Source: JBEEPE01 sp964489645 (lineage in GTDB: Bacteria; Verrucomicrobiota; Verrucomicrobiia; Chthoniobacterales; Chthoniobacteraceae). From it: a stretch of 64,000 nucleotides of DNA. The notes below the pieces were generated by a model. It worked only from the letters and a program-made list of their open reading frames with translations, was not told the origin of the DNA and did no database searches. The stretch spans positions 1 through 64,000 of the forward strand of contig CAZAZT010000002.1 in NCBI GenBank assembly GCA_964489645.1, written 5' to 3'. Position 1 is the first letter of the stretch, and every line of letters begins with the position of its first letter. The position numbers and the translations under genes are program-made. Below are positions 25,662 through 34,149 of the stretch, in pieces.

Positions 25662-26729
25662 ATGAAAAACACAACACCCGAAGAAGCACAGGTCCAACTG
25701 GAAGCGCACCTGCGCGAGATCATCAACTGGCACTTCTCCCCTGAAACGGGCTGCCCATTCTGGCTCGATTGGGCATCCAAGAACTTCGACCCGCGCAAGG
25801 AGATCCAATGCGTCAAGGACCTGCTGAAATTCCCCCATTTCCAAGACGAATGGCTCCGTGACCTTCAACCGGAAGTCTGGGTCCCAGCTGCATTCAAAGG
25901 GCAGCCCTACAACATCTTCGAAACCGGCGGCACCACCGGCATGCCGAAGCAACGCATCGGTTGGAACGACTACAAAGTCGATTACTCCGAGTTCTCCGAC
26001 AAGGTCTCAGACACCCACTTCCCACGCGGTGGCGCTTGGTTGATGATGGGCCCCACCGGCCCGCGTCGTCTCCGTCTCGCCATCGAGCATCTCGCCAATG
26101 TGCGCGGCTCCTCCTGCTATTTCATCGATCTCGACCCGCGCTGGGTGAAGAAAGTCCTCTCGAACAAATGGTTCGACCACGCGCGCGCCTACATGGATCA
26201 CGTGGTCGACCAAGCGGCGACCATCCTGAAACACCGGAAAGTCTCCGGCCTCTTCACCACTCCAAAGCTTCTCGAAGCCCTCGCAGAAAAGGTCGACCTC
26301 TGGGACGCAGGTATCCGTGGCGTGTTCTGCGGCGGCACCACCATGACCCCGCAATACGTCCGCTTCATCGCGGAAGAGGTGCTGGAAGGCCGCATCGGAT
26401 TCTACCCCACCTACGGCAACACCCTCATGGGCCTCGCAGCCAGCGTCCCACTCACGCCGGAAGACCAGTTCTCCGTCACGTACTACGCCCCACAACCGCG
26501 CGCCATCCTGCGTGTCGTGAACCCCAACAACACCGCTGACACCGTCGAATACGATGCCTGGGGCCGCGTTGAACTCACCACGCTCACCAAGGAGTTCTTC
26601 ATGCCTCGCTTCCTCGAACGGGATGAAGCCATCCGACGAAAACCACGCGCCCCATACGGTTGGGATGGCGTCGCAGACGTCCGCCCATTCGGCGCCATGG
26701 AAAACAAGATCGTGGAGGGGGTATATTGA
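25662..26729 (+). CDS. Short adenylating ligase (PaaK/LuxE-like)
   Basis: This 355-residue protein belongs to the AMP-forming adenylation superfamily, on the phenylacetate-CoA ligase / LuxE branch. The phosphate-binding loop TGGTTGMPK is at residues 88-96. A FCGGTTMTPQYVRF segment and the FYPTYGNT adenine-site motif follow, and WGRVELTTL corresponds to the D/W-G region before the hinge. The C-terminal lid domain of full-length CoA ligases (usually 430-440 residues) is largely missing, as in LuxE acyl-protein synthetases. It would activate a carboxylic acid with ATP; the neighbouring chorismate-lyase-like gene suggests an aromatic acid (inference). Its stop shares a base with the next ATG. Confidence 0.8.
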   Translation: MKNTTPEEAQVQLEAHLREIINWHFSPETGCPFWLDWASKNFDPRKEIQCVKDLLKFPHFQDEWLRDLQPEVWVPAAFKGQPYNIFETGGTTGMPKQRIGWNDYKVDYSEFSDKVSDTHFPRGGAWLMMGPTGPRRLRLAIEHLANVRGSSCYFIDLDPRWVKKVLSNKWFDHARAYMDHVVDQAATILKHRKVSGLFTTPKLLEALAEKVDLWDAGIRGVFCGGTTMTPQYVRFIAEEVLEGRIGFYPTYGNTLMGLAASVPLTPEDQFSVTYYAPQPRAILRVVNPNNTADTVEYDAWGRVELTTLTKEFFMPRFLERDEAIRRKPRAPYGWDGVADVRPFGAMENKIVEGVY

Positions 26730-28162
26730 TGAGCACCATCCCACATCTTCCCGCCCTCCGAAAAGGCAGGCCCTATGACAGCCTGGAAAAAACCCAGGTC
26801 GTCAACCATCGCACCGGCGAGGTCATGGCAGAGGTCAGTCAGGTCGGCGCAGGGATCCTCCGCAAGGACCTCCGCTCCATCGGGGAAGCCCGTGCCGCCC
26901 TCAAGCGCTTCACCGTCAGCCAACTGATCGAGATCTCCGCGAAAGCCGGAGAGTTCTTCCTCAACGGTGTCCTGCCTCTCGGAGATAAAGGCCACACCCA
27001 GTCGGCAGACCAATACGTCGCGACCCTCTCCTCAACGAGCGGTCTCCCCCACGTCATGGTCCGCAGGAACATGACCAAGATCCACTACGCGTTGACGCAT
27101 CTCGGCACCGTCATCAACGGGTTGTCCAGAGGTCTCCCCCTGGATGTGATCGATCGCGGCTTCGGAGAACAGTCCGGCGCCGCCGTCAGCTACTATCCGA
27201 CCACTCAAGCGCTTGGCCTCGTCATGCCAAGCAACTCGCCAGCTGTGAACTCGTTGTGGCTTCCAGCCATCGCCCTGAAGACCCCAGTGATCATCAAGCC
27301 CGGTCGCGAGGAACCTTGGACGCCCTTCCGGCTCATCCAATCGTTCATCGCCGCAGGCGCCCCGCCCGAAGCGTTCGGATTCTATCCGACCGATCATGAA
27401 GGCTCCGGGGAAGTGATGAAGTCCTGCGGCCGCGCGCTCATCTTCGGTGACGCCAACACCGTCGCCCAGTACCGGGATAACCCCAAGTTCTCCGTGCACG
27501 GACCAGGCTTCTCCAAGATCGTGATCGGCAACGACTGCATCGAGGATTGGCAGAGCTACATCGATCTCATGGTCTCCTCGATCGCGGAAAACGGCGGTCG
27601 CTCCTGCGTCAATGCGTCAGCCGTGGTCGTGCCCAAGTACGCCCGCGAAATCGCCGATGCCCTCGCGCAACGGCTCGGACCCTACTGCCCCGCGTCGCCA
27701 GAAGATCCCGAAGCCAAACTTTCCGGCTTCGCCAACCCGAAGATGGCCGACTTCATCGACATTGCCATCGAGGACGGTCTCAAAACCCCAGGCGCCACGG
27801 ACGTCACCGCAAAATACCGCGATGGATCCCGCAAAGTCGTGGACAACGGCACTTACCTGCGCCCGACCATCGTGCACTGCGACTCGTTCCAGCATCCGCT
27901 GGCGAACCGTGAGTTCCTGTGTCCGTACGCAAGCGTCGTGGAAGTTCCCCAAGACCGCATCCTCTCCGAGATCGGCGAATCGCTGGTGGTCACCGCGATC
28001 ACAAAGGATCCTGCGTTCACCTCGGAACTCCTCGATTCACATCTCATCGAACGGCTCAACCTCGGTCCGGTACCGACCATGAAGATCTCTTGGGATCAAC
28101 CCCACGAAGGCAACATGTTCGAGTTCCTGTATCGCCGCCGCTCCATCGAGCGCGGTTGGTAG
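26729..28162 (+). CDS. Aldehyde dehydrogenase-fold acyl reductase
   Basis: A 477-residue ALDH-superfamily protein. Cofactor-binding features are VMPSNSPAVNSLWLPAIALKTPVIIKPG, with K190 as the usual NAD(P)-contact lysine. The catalytic cysteine is C293 in ENGGRSCVNAS. The general-base glutamate of ordinary ALDHs is not obvious, which fits acylating or LuxC-like reductases. The start overlaps the ligase stop (TGATG, 26727-26731) behind a purine-rich GGAGGGGG site. Adjacent to the adenylating ligase and Fe-ADH, it most likely reduces an activated acid to the aldehyde; oxidation in the other direction cannot be excluded. Confidence 0.82.
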   Translation: MSTIPHLPALRKGRPYDSLEKTQVVNHRTGEVMAEVSQVGAGILRKDLRSIGEARAALKRFTVSQLIEISAKAGEFFLNGVLPLGDKGHTQSADQYVATLSSTSGLPHVMVRRNMTKIHYALTHLGTVINGLSRGLPLDVIDRGFGEQSGAAVSYYPTTQALGLVMPSNSPAVNSLWLPAIALKTPVIIKPGREEPWTPFRLIQSFIAAGAPPEAFGFYPTDHEGSGEVMKSCGRALIFGDANTVAQYRDNPKFSVHGPGFSKIVIGNDCIEDWQSYIDLMVSSIAENGGRSCVNASAVVVPKYAREIADALAQRLGPYCPASPEDPEAKLSGFANPKMADFIDIAIEDGLKTPGATDVTAKYRDGSRKVVDNGTYLRPTIVHCDSFQHPLANREFLCPYASVVEVPQDRILSEIGESLVVTAITKDPAFTSELLDSHLIERLNLGPVPTMKISWDQPHEGNMFEFLYRRRSIERGW

Positions 28163-28182
28163 TCCCAACCCCTGCTCTGTCG

Positions 28183-28213
28183 CCGCACCGTTCGCACACC
28201 GCGGACGGTGCGG
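28183..28213 (+). terminator. 9-bp GC hairpin between the ALDH and ADH genes
   Basis: CCGCACCGT (28183-28191) pairs with ACGGTGCGG (28205-28213), with a 13-base loop, followed by the pyrimidine-rich TTCTCTT. It lies in the 69-base spacer between genes that otherwise look co-transcribed, so partial termination or mRNA processing is the likely effect. Confidence 0.5.
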
Positions 28214-28231
28214 TTCTCTTCCCCAGCGACC

Positions 28232-29365
28232 ATGTCTTTCGACCACCTCCAACGTACACGGATCGTTTTCGGCTCCGGCTCCATCGAGCGCGTCGGCTCT
28301 CTCGCCGCCGACATCGGTGGAAAAAGCGTCCTCGTCGTATCGGATCCCGGGATCATCGGCGCAGGACATGTCGATCGCGCCGTCCTTTCGCTCAAAGCCG
28401 CAGGACTGCAGCCGCACATCTTCGATGGCGTCCGCGAGAATCCCGACACCGATGTGGTCAACACGTGCGCACAGTCAGCGCGCAACGTCGAAGCATCCCT
28501 GTTGATCGGGATCGGTGGCGGTAGTTCGCTCGACACGGCAAAAGGCGCGAACTTCATCCTCACCAATGGAGGCGAAATGCGGGATTACCACGGCACAGGC
28601 AAGGCCTCCAAGCCCATGTTGCCTTTCATCGCGATCCCGACCACAGCGGGAACCGGGAGCGAATGCCAAAGTTACGCGCTGATCTCAGACGCCGTGACCC
28701 ACGTGAAAATGGCCTGTGGTGATCCCAAAGCCGCCGCACGGATTGCCATCCTCGACCCTGACCTCACCTGCTCCCAACCCGTCCGTGTCACAGCCGTCAC
28801 CGGCATCGACGCGATTGCGCACGCTCTCGAAACCGCCGTGACGCTGCACCGCAATCCGCTCTCTCTCATGTACTCGCGCGAAGCCTTCCGCCTTCTCGCA
28901 GGGTCCTTCAAACGCGTGCTCGAGCATCCTCGGGACGTCGATGCTCGAGGAAACATGCTTCTCGGCGCCGCATTCGCTGGCACCGCCATCGAGAACTCCA
29001 TGCTCGGCGCGGCGCACGCATCCGCTAACCCGCTCACCGCTCGATACGGAATCGTTCACGGGCAAGCGGTCGCCGTCATGCTGCCTGCCGTCATCCAGCA
29101 CAACCTCCGCGACCCCGCCGCAAGAGCCGACTACGAGCTTCACGCACGCGCCGCAGGATTCTCCGGGGCCGATGCCTTGCCCGATGCGGTCCGGGACTGG
29201 ATCCATGCAGCCGGCCTCTCCCAAGACCTTCAGACGATCGGCGTCACCCGGGAAAGCATCCCTCAACTCGCCTCCGATGCGACCGCACAGTGGACCGGAC
29301 GCTTCAATCCCGTCTCCGTCGCGGCGCAGGATTTTGAAGCCCTGTACCACCAAGCGTTCGCATGA
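28232..29365 (+). CDS. Iron-containing alcohol dehydrogenase
   Basis: A 377-residue group III alcohol dehydrogenase. The NAD-binding motif GIGGGSSLDTAKG starts at residue 93. The four metal ligands of the family align as D193 and H197 in GIDAIAHALE, H262 in GAAHASANPL, and H276 in YGIVHGQAV, so the active site is intact. It should interconvert an aldehyde and an alcohol with NAD(P)H. The start is ATG 28232; an upstream in-frame start would add eight unlikely residues. The stop overlaps the start of the next propeller gene (ATGA, 29362-29365), which ties that gene to this operon. Position beside the ALDH-fold gene suggests a two-step reduction. Confidence 0.92.
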   Translation: MSFDHLQRTRIVFGSGSIERVGSLAADIGGKSVLVVSDPGIIGAGHVDRAVLSLKAAGLQPHIFDGVRENPDTDVVNTCAQSARNVEASLLIGIGGGSSLDTAKGANFILTNGGEMRDYHGTGKASKPMLPFIAIPTTAGTGSECQSYALISDAVTHVKMACGDPKAAARIAILDPDLTCSQPVRVTAVTGIDAIAHALETAVTLHRNPLSLMYSREAFRLLAGSFKRVLEHPRDVDARGNMLLGAAFAGTAIENSMLGAAHASANPLTARYGIVHGQAVAVMLPAVIQHNLRDPAARADYELHARAAGFSGADALPDAVRDWIHAAGLSQDLQTIGVTRESIPQLASDATAQWTGRFNPVSVAAQDFEALYHQAFA

Positions 29366-30504
29366 ACTCGGTCCTCACTGCCCGTCTCACTCCCCTCCTC
29401 ACGGCGCTCCTGTCCGTCCTCTTGCCGTTGTCAACATGGGCCGGCGACTGGCCCATGCATCGCGGCGATCCCCAACTCCAAGGGCTCTCCTCACTGAACC
29501 TCAATGCAGGCGTCGAACTGGCTTGGACGTTCAAAGCCCAAAAGGGGGTGAAAAGCGGCGCCGCCATCGCAGGTGACCGCGTCTACATCGGTGACGACGC
29601 AGGAAACCTCGTCGCAATCAACCGAGCCGACGGAAAAGCGGTGTGGAACTTCAAGACGGAAAGCGCCATCGAAGCGGTACCGCTCGTTCTCGACGACTCG
29701 GTCTACATCGGCTCCGGCGACGGCTTCCTTTACGCCCTAGAACGCGCCTCCGGAACGCTCCGTTGGAAATACGAGACCGATGACAAGATCAATGGCGGCC
29801 CCACCTTCGCAAAGGTCCCCGAAGGCCCGTCCACTTGGATCATCACCGGCAGCAACGACGGAAACCTTCATTGCGTCAACGCCACCACCGGAAAGGCCGT
29901 GTGGAAGGCTCCCACCGACAACTACATCAACGGCACCGCCGCGCTCACCCCCAACGGTCAAGTCATCTTCGGGGGCTGCGACTCCGCATTGCATGTGGTG
30001 AATCTTGCCGACGGTAAAGAGCTGCGCCGCGTGGAGATCGACGCCTACGTCGCCTCGTCCGTAGCGGTCGATAAAAAGGGAGGCGTCTTCTTCGGTCACT
30101 ACGGGAACGAAGTGGTGAGCATCGATCCAGACCAAGGAACCGTCCGCTGGAAATATCGCGACCGGAACTTCCCTTATTTCGCCTCGGTTTGCCTTCCAGA
30201 CGGACTCGTCATCGCTGGCGGCCGCGACAAGCGCCTGCACGCCATCGACCGTGAGAAGGGGGAAGCGCGTTGGCAGTTCCCAACTCGCGGCGCCATCGAT
30301 AGTTCCCCGATCGTCTGCCACGACTCCGTCGTCTTTGCATCGATGGATGGCCGCCTGTATTGCGTGGCCCTCGCCGACGGAACGGAGCGGTGGACCTACG
30401 AGATCGGAGCGCCCGTGACGGCATCACTTGCCGCAGCGGACGATCTCCTGATCGTCGCAGCCGAGGACGGGAACGTCCTCGCGCTCAGACCCAAAAAGCC
30501 CTGA
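29362..30504 (+). CDS. Exported PQQ-like beta-propeller protein (BamB-like)
   Basis: A 380-residue protein with an N-terminal signal peptide (LLTALLSVLLPLSTWAG, cleavage near residue 28) and a GDWPMHRGDPQLQG motif, followed by seven or eight propeller blades with repeated AVWNFKTES, LRWKYETD and RWKYRDRN sheets, each preceded by a DG or ATTGKA turn. It is the third propeller in this stretch and the one most tightly linked to the enzymes, sharing four bases with the ADH gene. It lacks a heme motif. It could be a scaffold, a sensor or a periplasmic PQQ-binding protein; no activity can be deduced. Confidence 0.88.
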   Translation: MNSVLTARLTPLLTALLSVLLPLSTWAGDWPMHRGDPQLQGLSSLNLNAGVELAWTFKAQKGVKSGAAIAGDRVYIGDDAGNLVAINRADGKAVWNFKTESAIEAVPLVLDDSVYIGSGDGFLYALERASGTLRWKYETDDKINGGPTFAKVPEGPSTWIITGSNDGNLHCVNATTGKAVWKAPTDNYINGTAALTPNGQVIFGGCDSALHVVNLADGKELRRVEIDAYVASSVAVDKKGGVFFGHYGNEVVSIDPDQGTVRWKYRDRNFPYFASVCLPDGLVIAGGRDKRLHAIDREKGEARWQFPTRGAIDSSPIVCHDSVVFASMDGRLYCVALADGTERWTYEIGAPVTASLAAADDLLIVAAEDGNVLALRPKKP

Positions 30505-30523
30505 CCCGCGAAAGGAGAACACG

Positions 30524-31867
30524 ATGAGCACTGATGAGCCAACCGGATCCTGCGACAACAGCTCTTCCGCAGAGGACACAAAAGCCGGCAACTATTTCGT
30601 CGCCAACTATCCCCCCTTCCACTTCTGGGACAAAGGCACCGCAGAGCTCGTCCCTTCGCTTATCCAACGACCTTCCGCATCGGACACGCCTCTCGGCGTC
30701 TACTTCCACATCCCCTTCTGCCGTAAACGCTGTCACTTCTGCTACTTCCGCGTTTACACGGACAAGAACGCATCGGAGATACATCGCTATCTCGACGCTG
30801 CGCTGCTCGACCTGGAACGGTACGCCGCCTCGCCTCTCATCGCGGGACGTAAGCCGCGATTCATCTATTTCGGCGGAGGAACTCCTAGTTATCTTTCCGT
30901 CCCCCAACTCCGCAGCCTGACCGAGCGCATGCAAGCGATCTTGCCTTGGGATGAGGCCGAGGAGATCGCTTTTGAAGCCGAGCCCGGGACGCTCAACGAA
31001 GCGAAACTCCAAGCGATCCGGGACATGGGGGTCACGCGCCTCAGCCTTGGGGTAGAGAACTTTGATTCCCATATCTTGGAGGTGAATGGTCGAGCACACC
31101 GTGCCGACGAGATCGATCGCGCCTATCAGTTCGCAAGGACTGCTGGGTTCCCCCAGATCAACATCGACCTCATCGCGGGGATGGTTGAGGAAACAGATGC
31201 GAACTGGGAACGCAACATCCAGCGCACGCTCGAGTTACGGCCCGACTGCGTGACCATCTACCAGATGGAGGTCCCCTACAACACCGGGATCTACAAACAG
31301 ATGAAGGAGGAGGGAAAGCTCGTTGCCCCTGTCGCCGGATGGCAGAAGAAACGCCAGTGGGTCGGGGACGCTTTCGCTGCCTTTGAGCGCGCCGGATACA
31401 CCATCACCAGCGGGTACACCGCCGTTCTCGACCCCGAGAAGACCCGCTTTGTGTACCGCGACGCGCTCTGGACAGGCGCCGACCTGATCGGCGCAGGCGT
31501 GGCATCTTTCGGCCACCTCGGTGGCGTGCACATCCAGAACCTGACGGAGATCGATACCTACATCGACGCAGTACAAGCGGGACGATTCCCCGTAAGCCGA
31601 GCCATGGCGACAACTCCTGAGGAACGCATGATCCGTGAGCTGATCCTGCAACTGAAGCTCGGTCATGCCGACAGCACCTATTTCCGAACGAAGTTCGATG
31701 TCTCTCTGAACGAACGCTTTGCCGATCAGTTTGAAAGTCTGGTCCGCTCCGGCCTCGGAAGTTGGGAGGGTGCGATGTTCAAACTGACCCGCGAGGCCCT
31801 CCTCAAGGTGGATACGTTGCTTCATCCCTTTTTCCTGCCGGTCCACCAGAACTCTCGCTACGCATGA
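30524..31867 (+). CDS. HemN-like radical SAM protein
   Basis: A 447-residue radical SAM enzyme. The cluster-binding cysteines are C66, C70 and C73 in PFCRKRCHFC, preceded by VYFHIP as in HemN/HemW. The YFGGGTPSYLS motif and GVTRLSLGVENFD strand belong to the same family, and a C-terminal HemN-type domain is present (ERMIRELILQLKLG). HemN-like proteins include coproporphyrinogen dehydrogenase, heme chaperones and class C radical SAM methylases and cyclopropanases, so the name alone does not set the reaction. It has a good ribosome site (AAAGGAG) and overlaps the chorismate-lyase-like gene by four bases. That coupling argues for a biosynthetic role rather than general heme synthesis. Confidence 0.85.
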   Translation: MSTDEPTGSCDNSSSAEDTKAGNYFVANYPPFHFWDKGTAELVPSLIQRPSASDTPLGVYFHIPFCRKRCHFCYFRVYTDKNASEIHRYLDAALLDLERYAASPLIAGRKPRFIYFGGGTPSYLSVPQLRSLTERMQAILPWDEAEEIAFEAEPGTLNEAKLQAIRDMGVTRLSLGVENFDSHILEVNGRAHRADEIDRAYQFARTAGFPQINIDLIAGMVEETDANWERNIQRTLELRPDCVTIYQMEVPYNTGIYKQMKEEGKLVAPVAGWQKKRQWVGDAFAAFERAGYTITSGYTAVLDPEKTRFVYRDALWTGADLIGAGVASFGHLGGVHIQNLTEIDTYIDAVQAGRFPVSRAMATTPEERMIRELILQLKLGHADSTYFRTKFDVSLNERFADQFESLVRSGLGSWEGAMFKLTREALLKVDTLLHPFFLPVHQNSRYA

Positions 31868-32712
31868 CCTTGCCGCTCGTCAGCGATCCCCTCGGGCCGC
31901 TCCGCCACTTCCATCCGCCCCCGGAAGTGACGTATATCGGCGCCGGTGACCTGCCGAAAACCGTCCGCGAATTGCTAGCTCACGATGGCGATATGACGTC
32001 GCGCCTTGCGAGAGCCTACGGATCCGAGATCCGCCTCCAAGTGATCCAGCACCTTGTCCGAGGGCCAGTGCTCGCCCGCGAAGTGGTCCTCCGGACATCC
32101 GCAGGAGAGCCGGTCGAGTACGGCGCGATCGAGATCCATCTGGACAGCCTCGCACCACAAGTCCGTGAGCCGGTTCTCGCACAACAAGAACCGTTTGGCG
32201 CGATCCTTAACCGGTTCTGTGTCGGGTACTACAGCGCCCCATCTGCCTACTTCTCCATCGCCTCTGCCGCTCTTCCTTTCCCTGCATTCGATCCTCAGGG
32301 TCGGTGCTTCGCCCGCTGTAACGTGCTCCGCGGCTTCGACGGGCGCGCCCTTGCCCGCATCGTCGAGGTGCTCTCGCCCCGAAGCGTTGACCTTCATCCT
32401 GTGCAGCCTGCTCGCCCCCCGTTCGCACGGTCGCGTTACGATGCCATCCATCTCGGTGCCTCTCCGTCAAACTGCGCACGTGCAGCTGCGGATGCGGCCC
32501 AGGGAAAGGCGATCCTCCTCCTCGAAACATCCGATCCAACGCCGGGTGAAGAAGACGGCGATGGCCTCTTCACCCGTCTTCTCGCCGCTCGCCGGTCAGG
32601 CGCTGAGGTCCACGAATCCGTCGCGTTTCGTCCGTTGAGTTCGGACTCCGTTGTCGTCACGTCGCGAGACGGTTCAGAGCACCCATTGTTCGGGCCCCTC
32701 GTCAAAGCCTGA
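31864..32712 (+). CDS. UbiC-like chorismate lyase with C-terminal extension
   Basis: A 282-residue protein. Residues 36-172 line up with chorismate pyruvate-lyase (UbiC and the related DUF98 group). DGDMTSRLARAYG corresponds to the DSMTKRFE region, and LAREVVL contains the catalytic arginine (R72). GAIEIHLDSL and the EPFGAIL segment match the following strands. RCFARCNVLRGFDGRALARIVEVLSP carries the active-site glutamate (E168). By homology it would split chorismate into 4-hydroxybenzoate and pyruvate. The last 100 residues (about 180-282) are not part of UbiC and I do not recognise them. The start (ATGA overlap with the radical SAM gene) excludes 34 upstream codons. Menaquinone-type bacteria do not need UbiC for respiration, so a dedicated pathway is likely (inference). 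Confidence 0.7.
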   Translation: MTLPLVSDPLGPLRHFHPPPEVTYIGAGDLPKTVRELLAHDGDMTSRLARAYGSEIRLQVIQHLVRGPVLAREVVLRTSAGEPVEYGAIEIHLDSLAPQVREPVLAQQEPFGAILNRFCVGYYSAPSAYFSIASAALPFPAFDPQGRCFARCNVLRGFDGRALARIVEVLSPRSVDLHPVQPARPPFARSRYDAIHLGASPSNCARAAADAAQGKAILLLETSDPTPGEEDGDGLFTRLLAARRSGAEVHESVAFRPLSSDSVVVTSRDGSEHPLFGPLVKA

Positions 32713-32838
32713 GACAGCACGGGGATCTCCGGTGCCTCGCGATCGAAGAGGGCGCAGAACGGTTGGGCGGAGAAGATCGTGCTTGCAGCGGAACGATATC
32801 TGCATCGCTCGGAGCGAGTTGGGCAATGCATCATTGTG

Positions 32839-33903
32839 ATGAGCACCGCGTTTGAAACGGCAAAGGACTTGGTCAAGGATCACTTGGCGACGGTGGACTC
32901 CATCACGGAAGGCGCTATCGCTCGGCTTCGCGCAGAATCAGGGCAACTGGTTTTCTTCGCGACCATGTGCGCGTTCTTCGGGTTCGCCTTCCATCTCACG
33001 GCAGGTTGGAAAGGTGCCCTCGCGTTGGCTTTGTCGATCGTTCCCGCCTTGCCCGTCGCAGCGATTGGCCTATGGCTCGACCGAAATGAACCGGAACCGT
33101 CATGGCTCCTTTTCAGGTCGTTCCTCTGGGGAGCAGGCGTAGCAACCGTCGTATCAGGCGTGCTGAACAGCGCATTCGCCGCAATCGCAGGCCCAGAGGC
33201 AGCGGTCGTTCTCAGTGCGCCCGTTGTCGAGGAGGGATTCAAAGGGCTGGCTCTCCTCTGGCTGTTCCGGAAGCACGGGACGCATCTGAACAGTCGCCTC
33301 GATGCCTCCATCTACGCGCTCTTCATCGGGCTGGGCTTCGCTCTCGTGGAGAACGTCGACTACTACTGGCAAAGCCTCTCGGAAGAAGGCATCAAGACAC
33401 TCGCTGGGGTCGTGCTGTGTCGCGGTATCGCCATCCCCTTCGTCCACCCCCTTTTCACCCTGTCAACCGCCCTCGGAGTCGTTGCCGGTTCACGACGCGA
33501 AGGCGTGTTGCGTGGCGTTCTGCCTCTTCTCGGCTACCTCGGAGCCGTGCTCCTCCACTCCCTCTGGAACTCCGGCATCGGCATGCTGCTCTACATCCCT
33601 GTGGGCGTACCAGCCTTCATCTGGATCAGCGTTCGTGTGGTTCGCGCAAGCCGATGCGAAGGGCGACTCGTCCAAGACGCCATCCGAGAAGCGGTTCTCC
33701 GGGGCAGATTGCCTCCCTCACTCCTCAACGAGCACCTGATCTCAAAGGCGACTAGCCTCCACGAATGGATCCAAGCCTCCCGCGACCCCTTCCACCCCTC
33801 CCATCAAGGCTGGAGAATCCGCCGCCTCGCGTGGCTGATGTCCTGCCCCTCCACCGCAGCCCAACTCATCTCCGAACGACACCGCGCAACCGTCACCCCG
33901 GAT
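32839..33903 (+). CDS. PrsW-family intramembrane protease, cut by assembly gap
   Basis: The 355 residues before the N run carry the PrsW signature: EEGFKG in a membrane segment (E131, E132), GFALVENVDYY (E171, N172), the HPLFT motif (H203) and HSLWN in a later helix. Six to eight hydrophobic segments are seen. PrsW-type CPBP-like proteases cut membrane anti-sigma factors in Bacillus; the substrate here is unknown. The ATG at 32839 is preferred to a GTG at 32779. The 3' end lies in or beyond the 100-N gap, so the C-terminus is unknown. The gene may be separate from the upstream set, since 126 bases lie between. Confidence 0.82.
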
Positions 33904-34003
33904 NNNNNNNNNNNNNNNNNNNNNNNNNNNNNNNNNNNNNNNNNNNNNNNNNNNNNNNNNNNNNNNNNNNNNNNNNNNNNNNNNNNNNNNNNNNNNNNNN
34001 NNN
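33904..34003. other. Assembly gap of 100 N
   Basis: A run of exactly 100 N, the usual placeholder for a scaffold gap of unknown true size. The PrsW gene enters it from the left. Any promoter of the MoxR operon could be partly hidden here. The 146 bases after it (34004-34149) contain no gene I can support. Confidence 0.97.
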
Positions 34004-34149
34004 GCTGAGTTGCACCAAATCACGTCAGAGACTGCCCCATTTCACCGACATCCCCTCGCGATAGCCCAAGCCTAGAGGGACCATTGCGAATTCCCCGTTT
34101 GCATGACGCGTCCCACTCTGGGACAAACATCAGAACGATTTCACTTCTG

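Noticed and set aside
16478..32712. PQQ biosynthesis or true PQQ-dependent alcohol dehydrogenase locus
   Set aside because: No pqqA-E genes are present, the propellers carry no cytochrome domain, and their catalytic residues could not be identified; the HemN-like radical SAM protein does not resemble PqqE.
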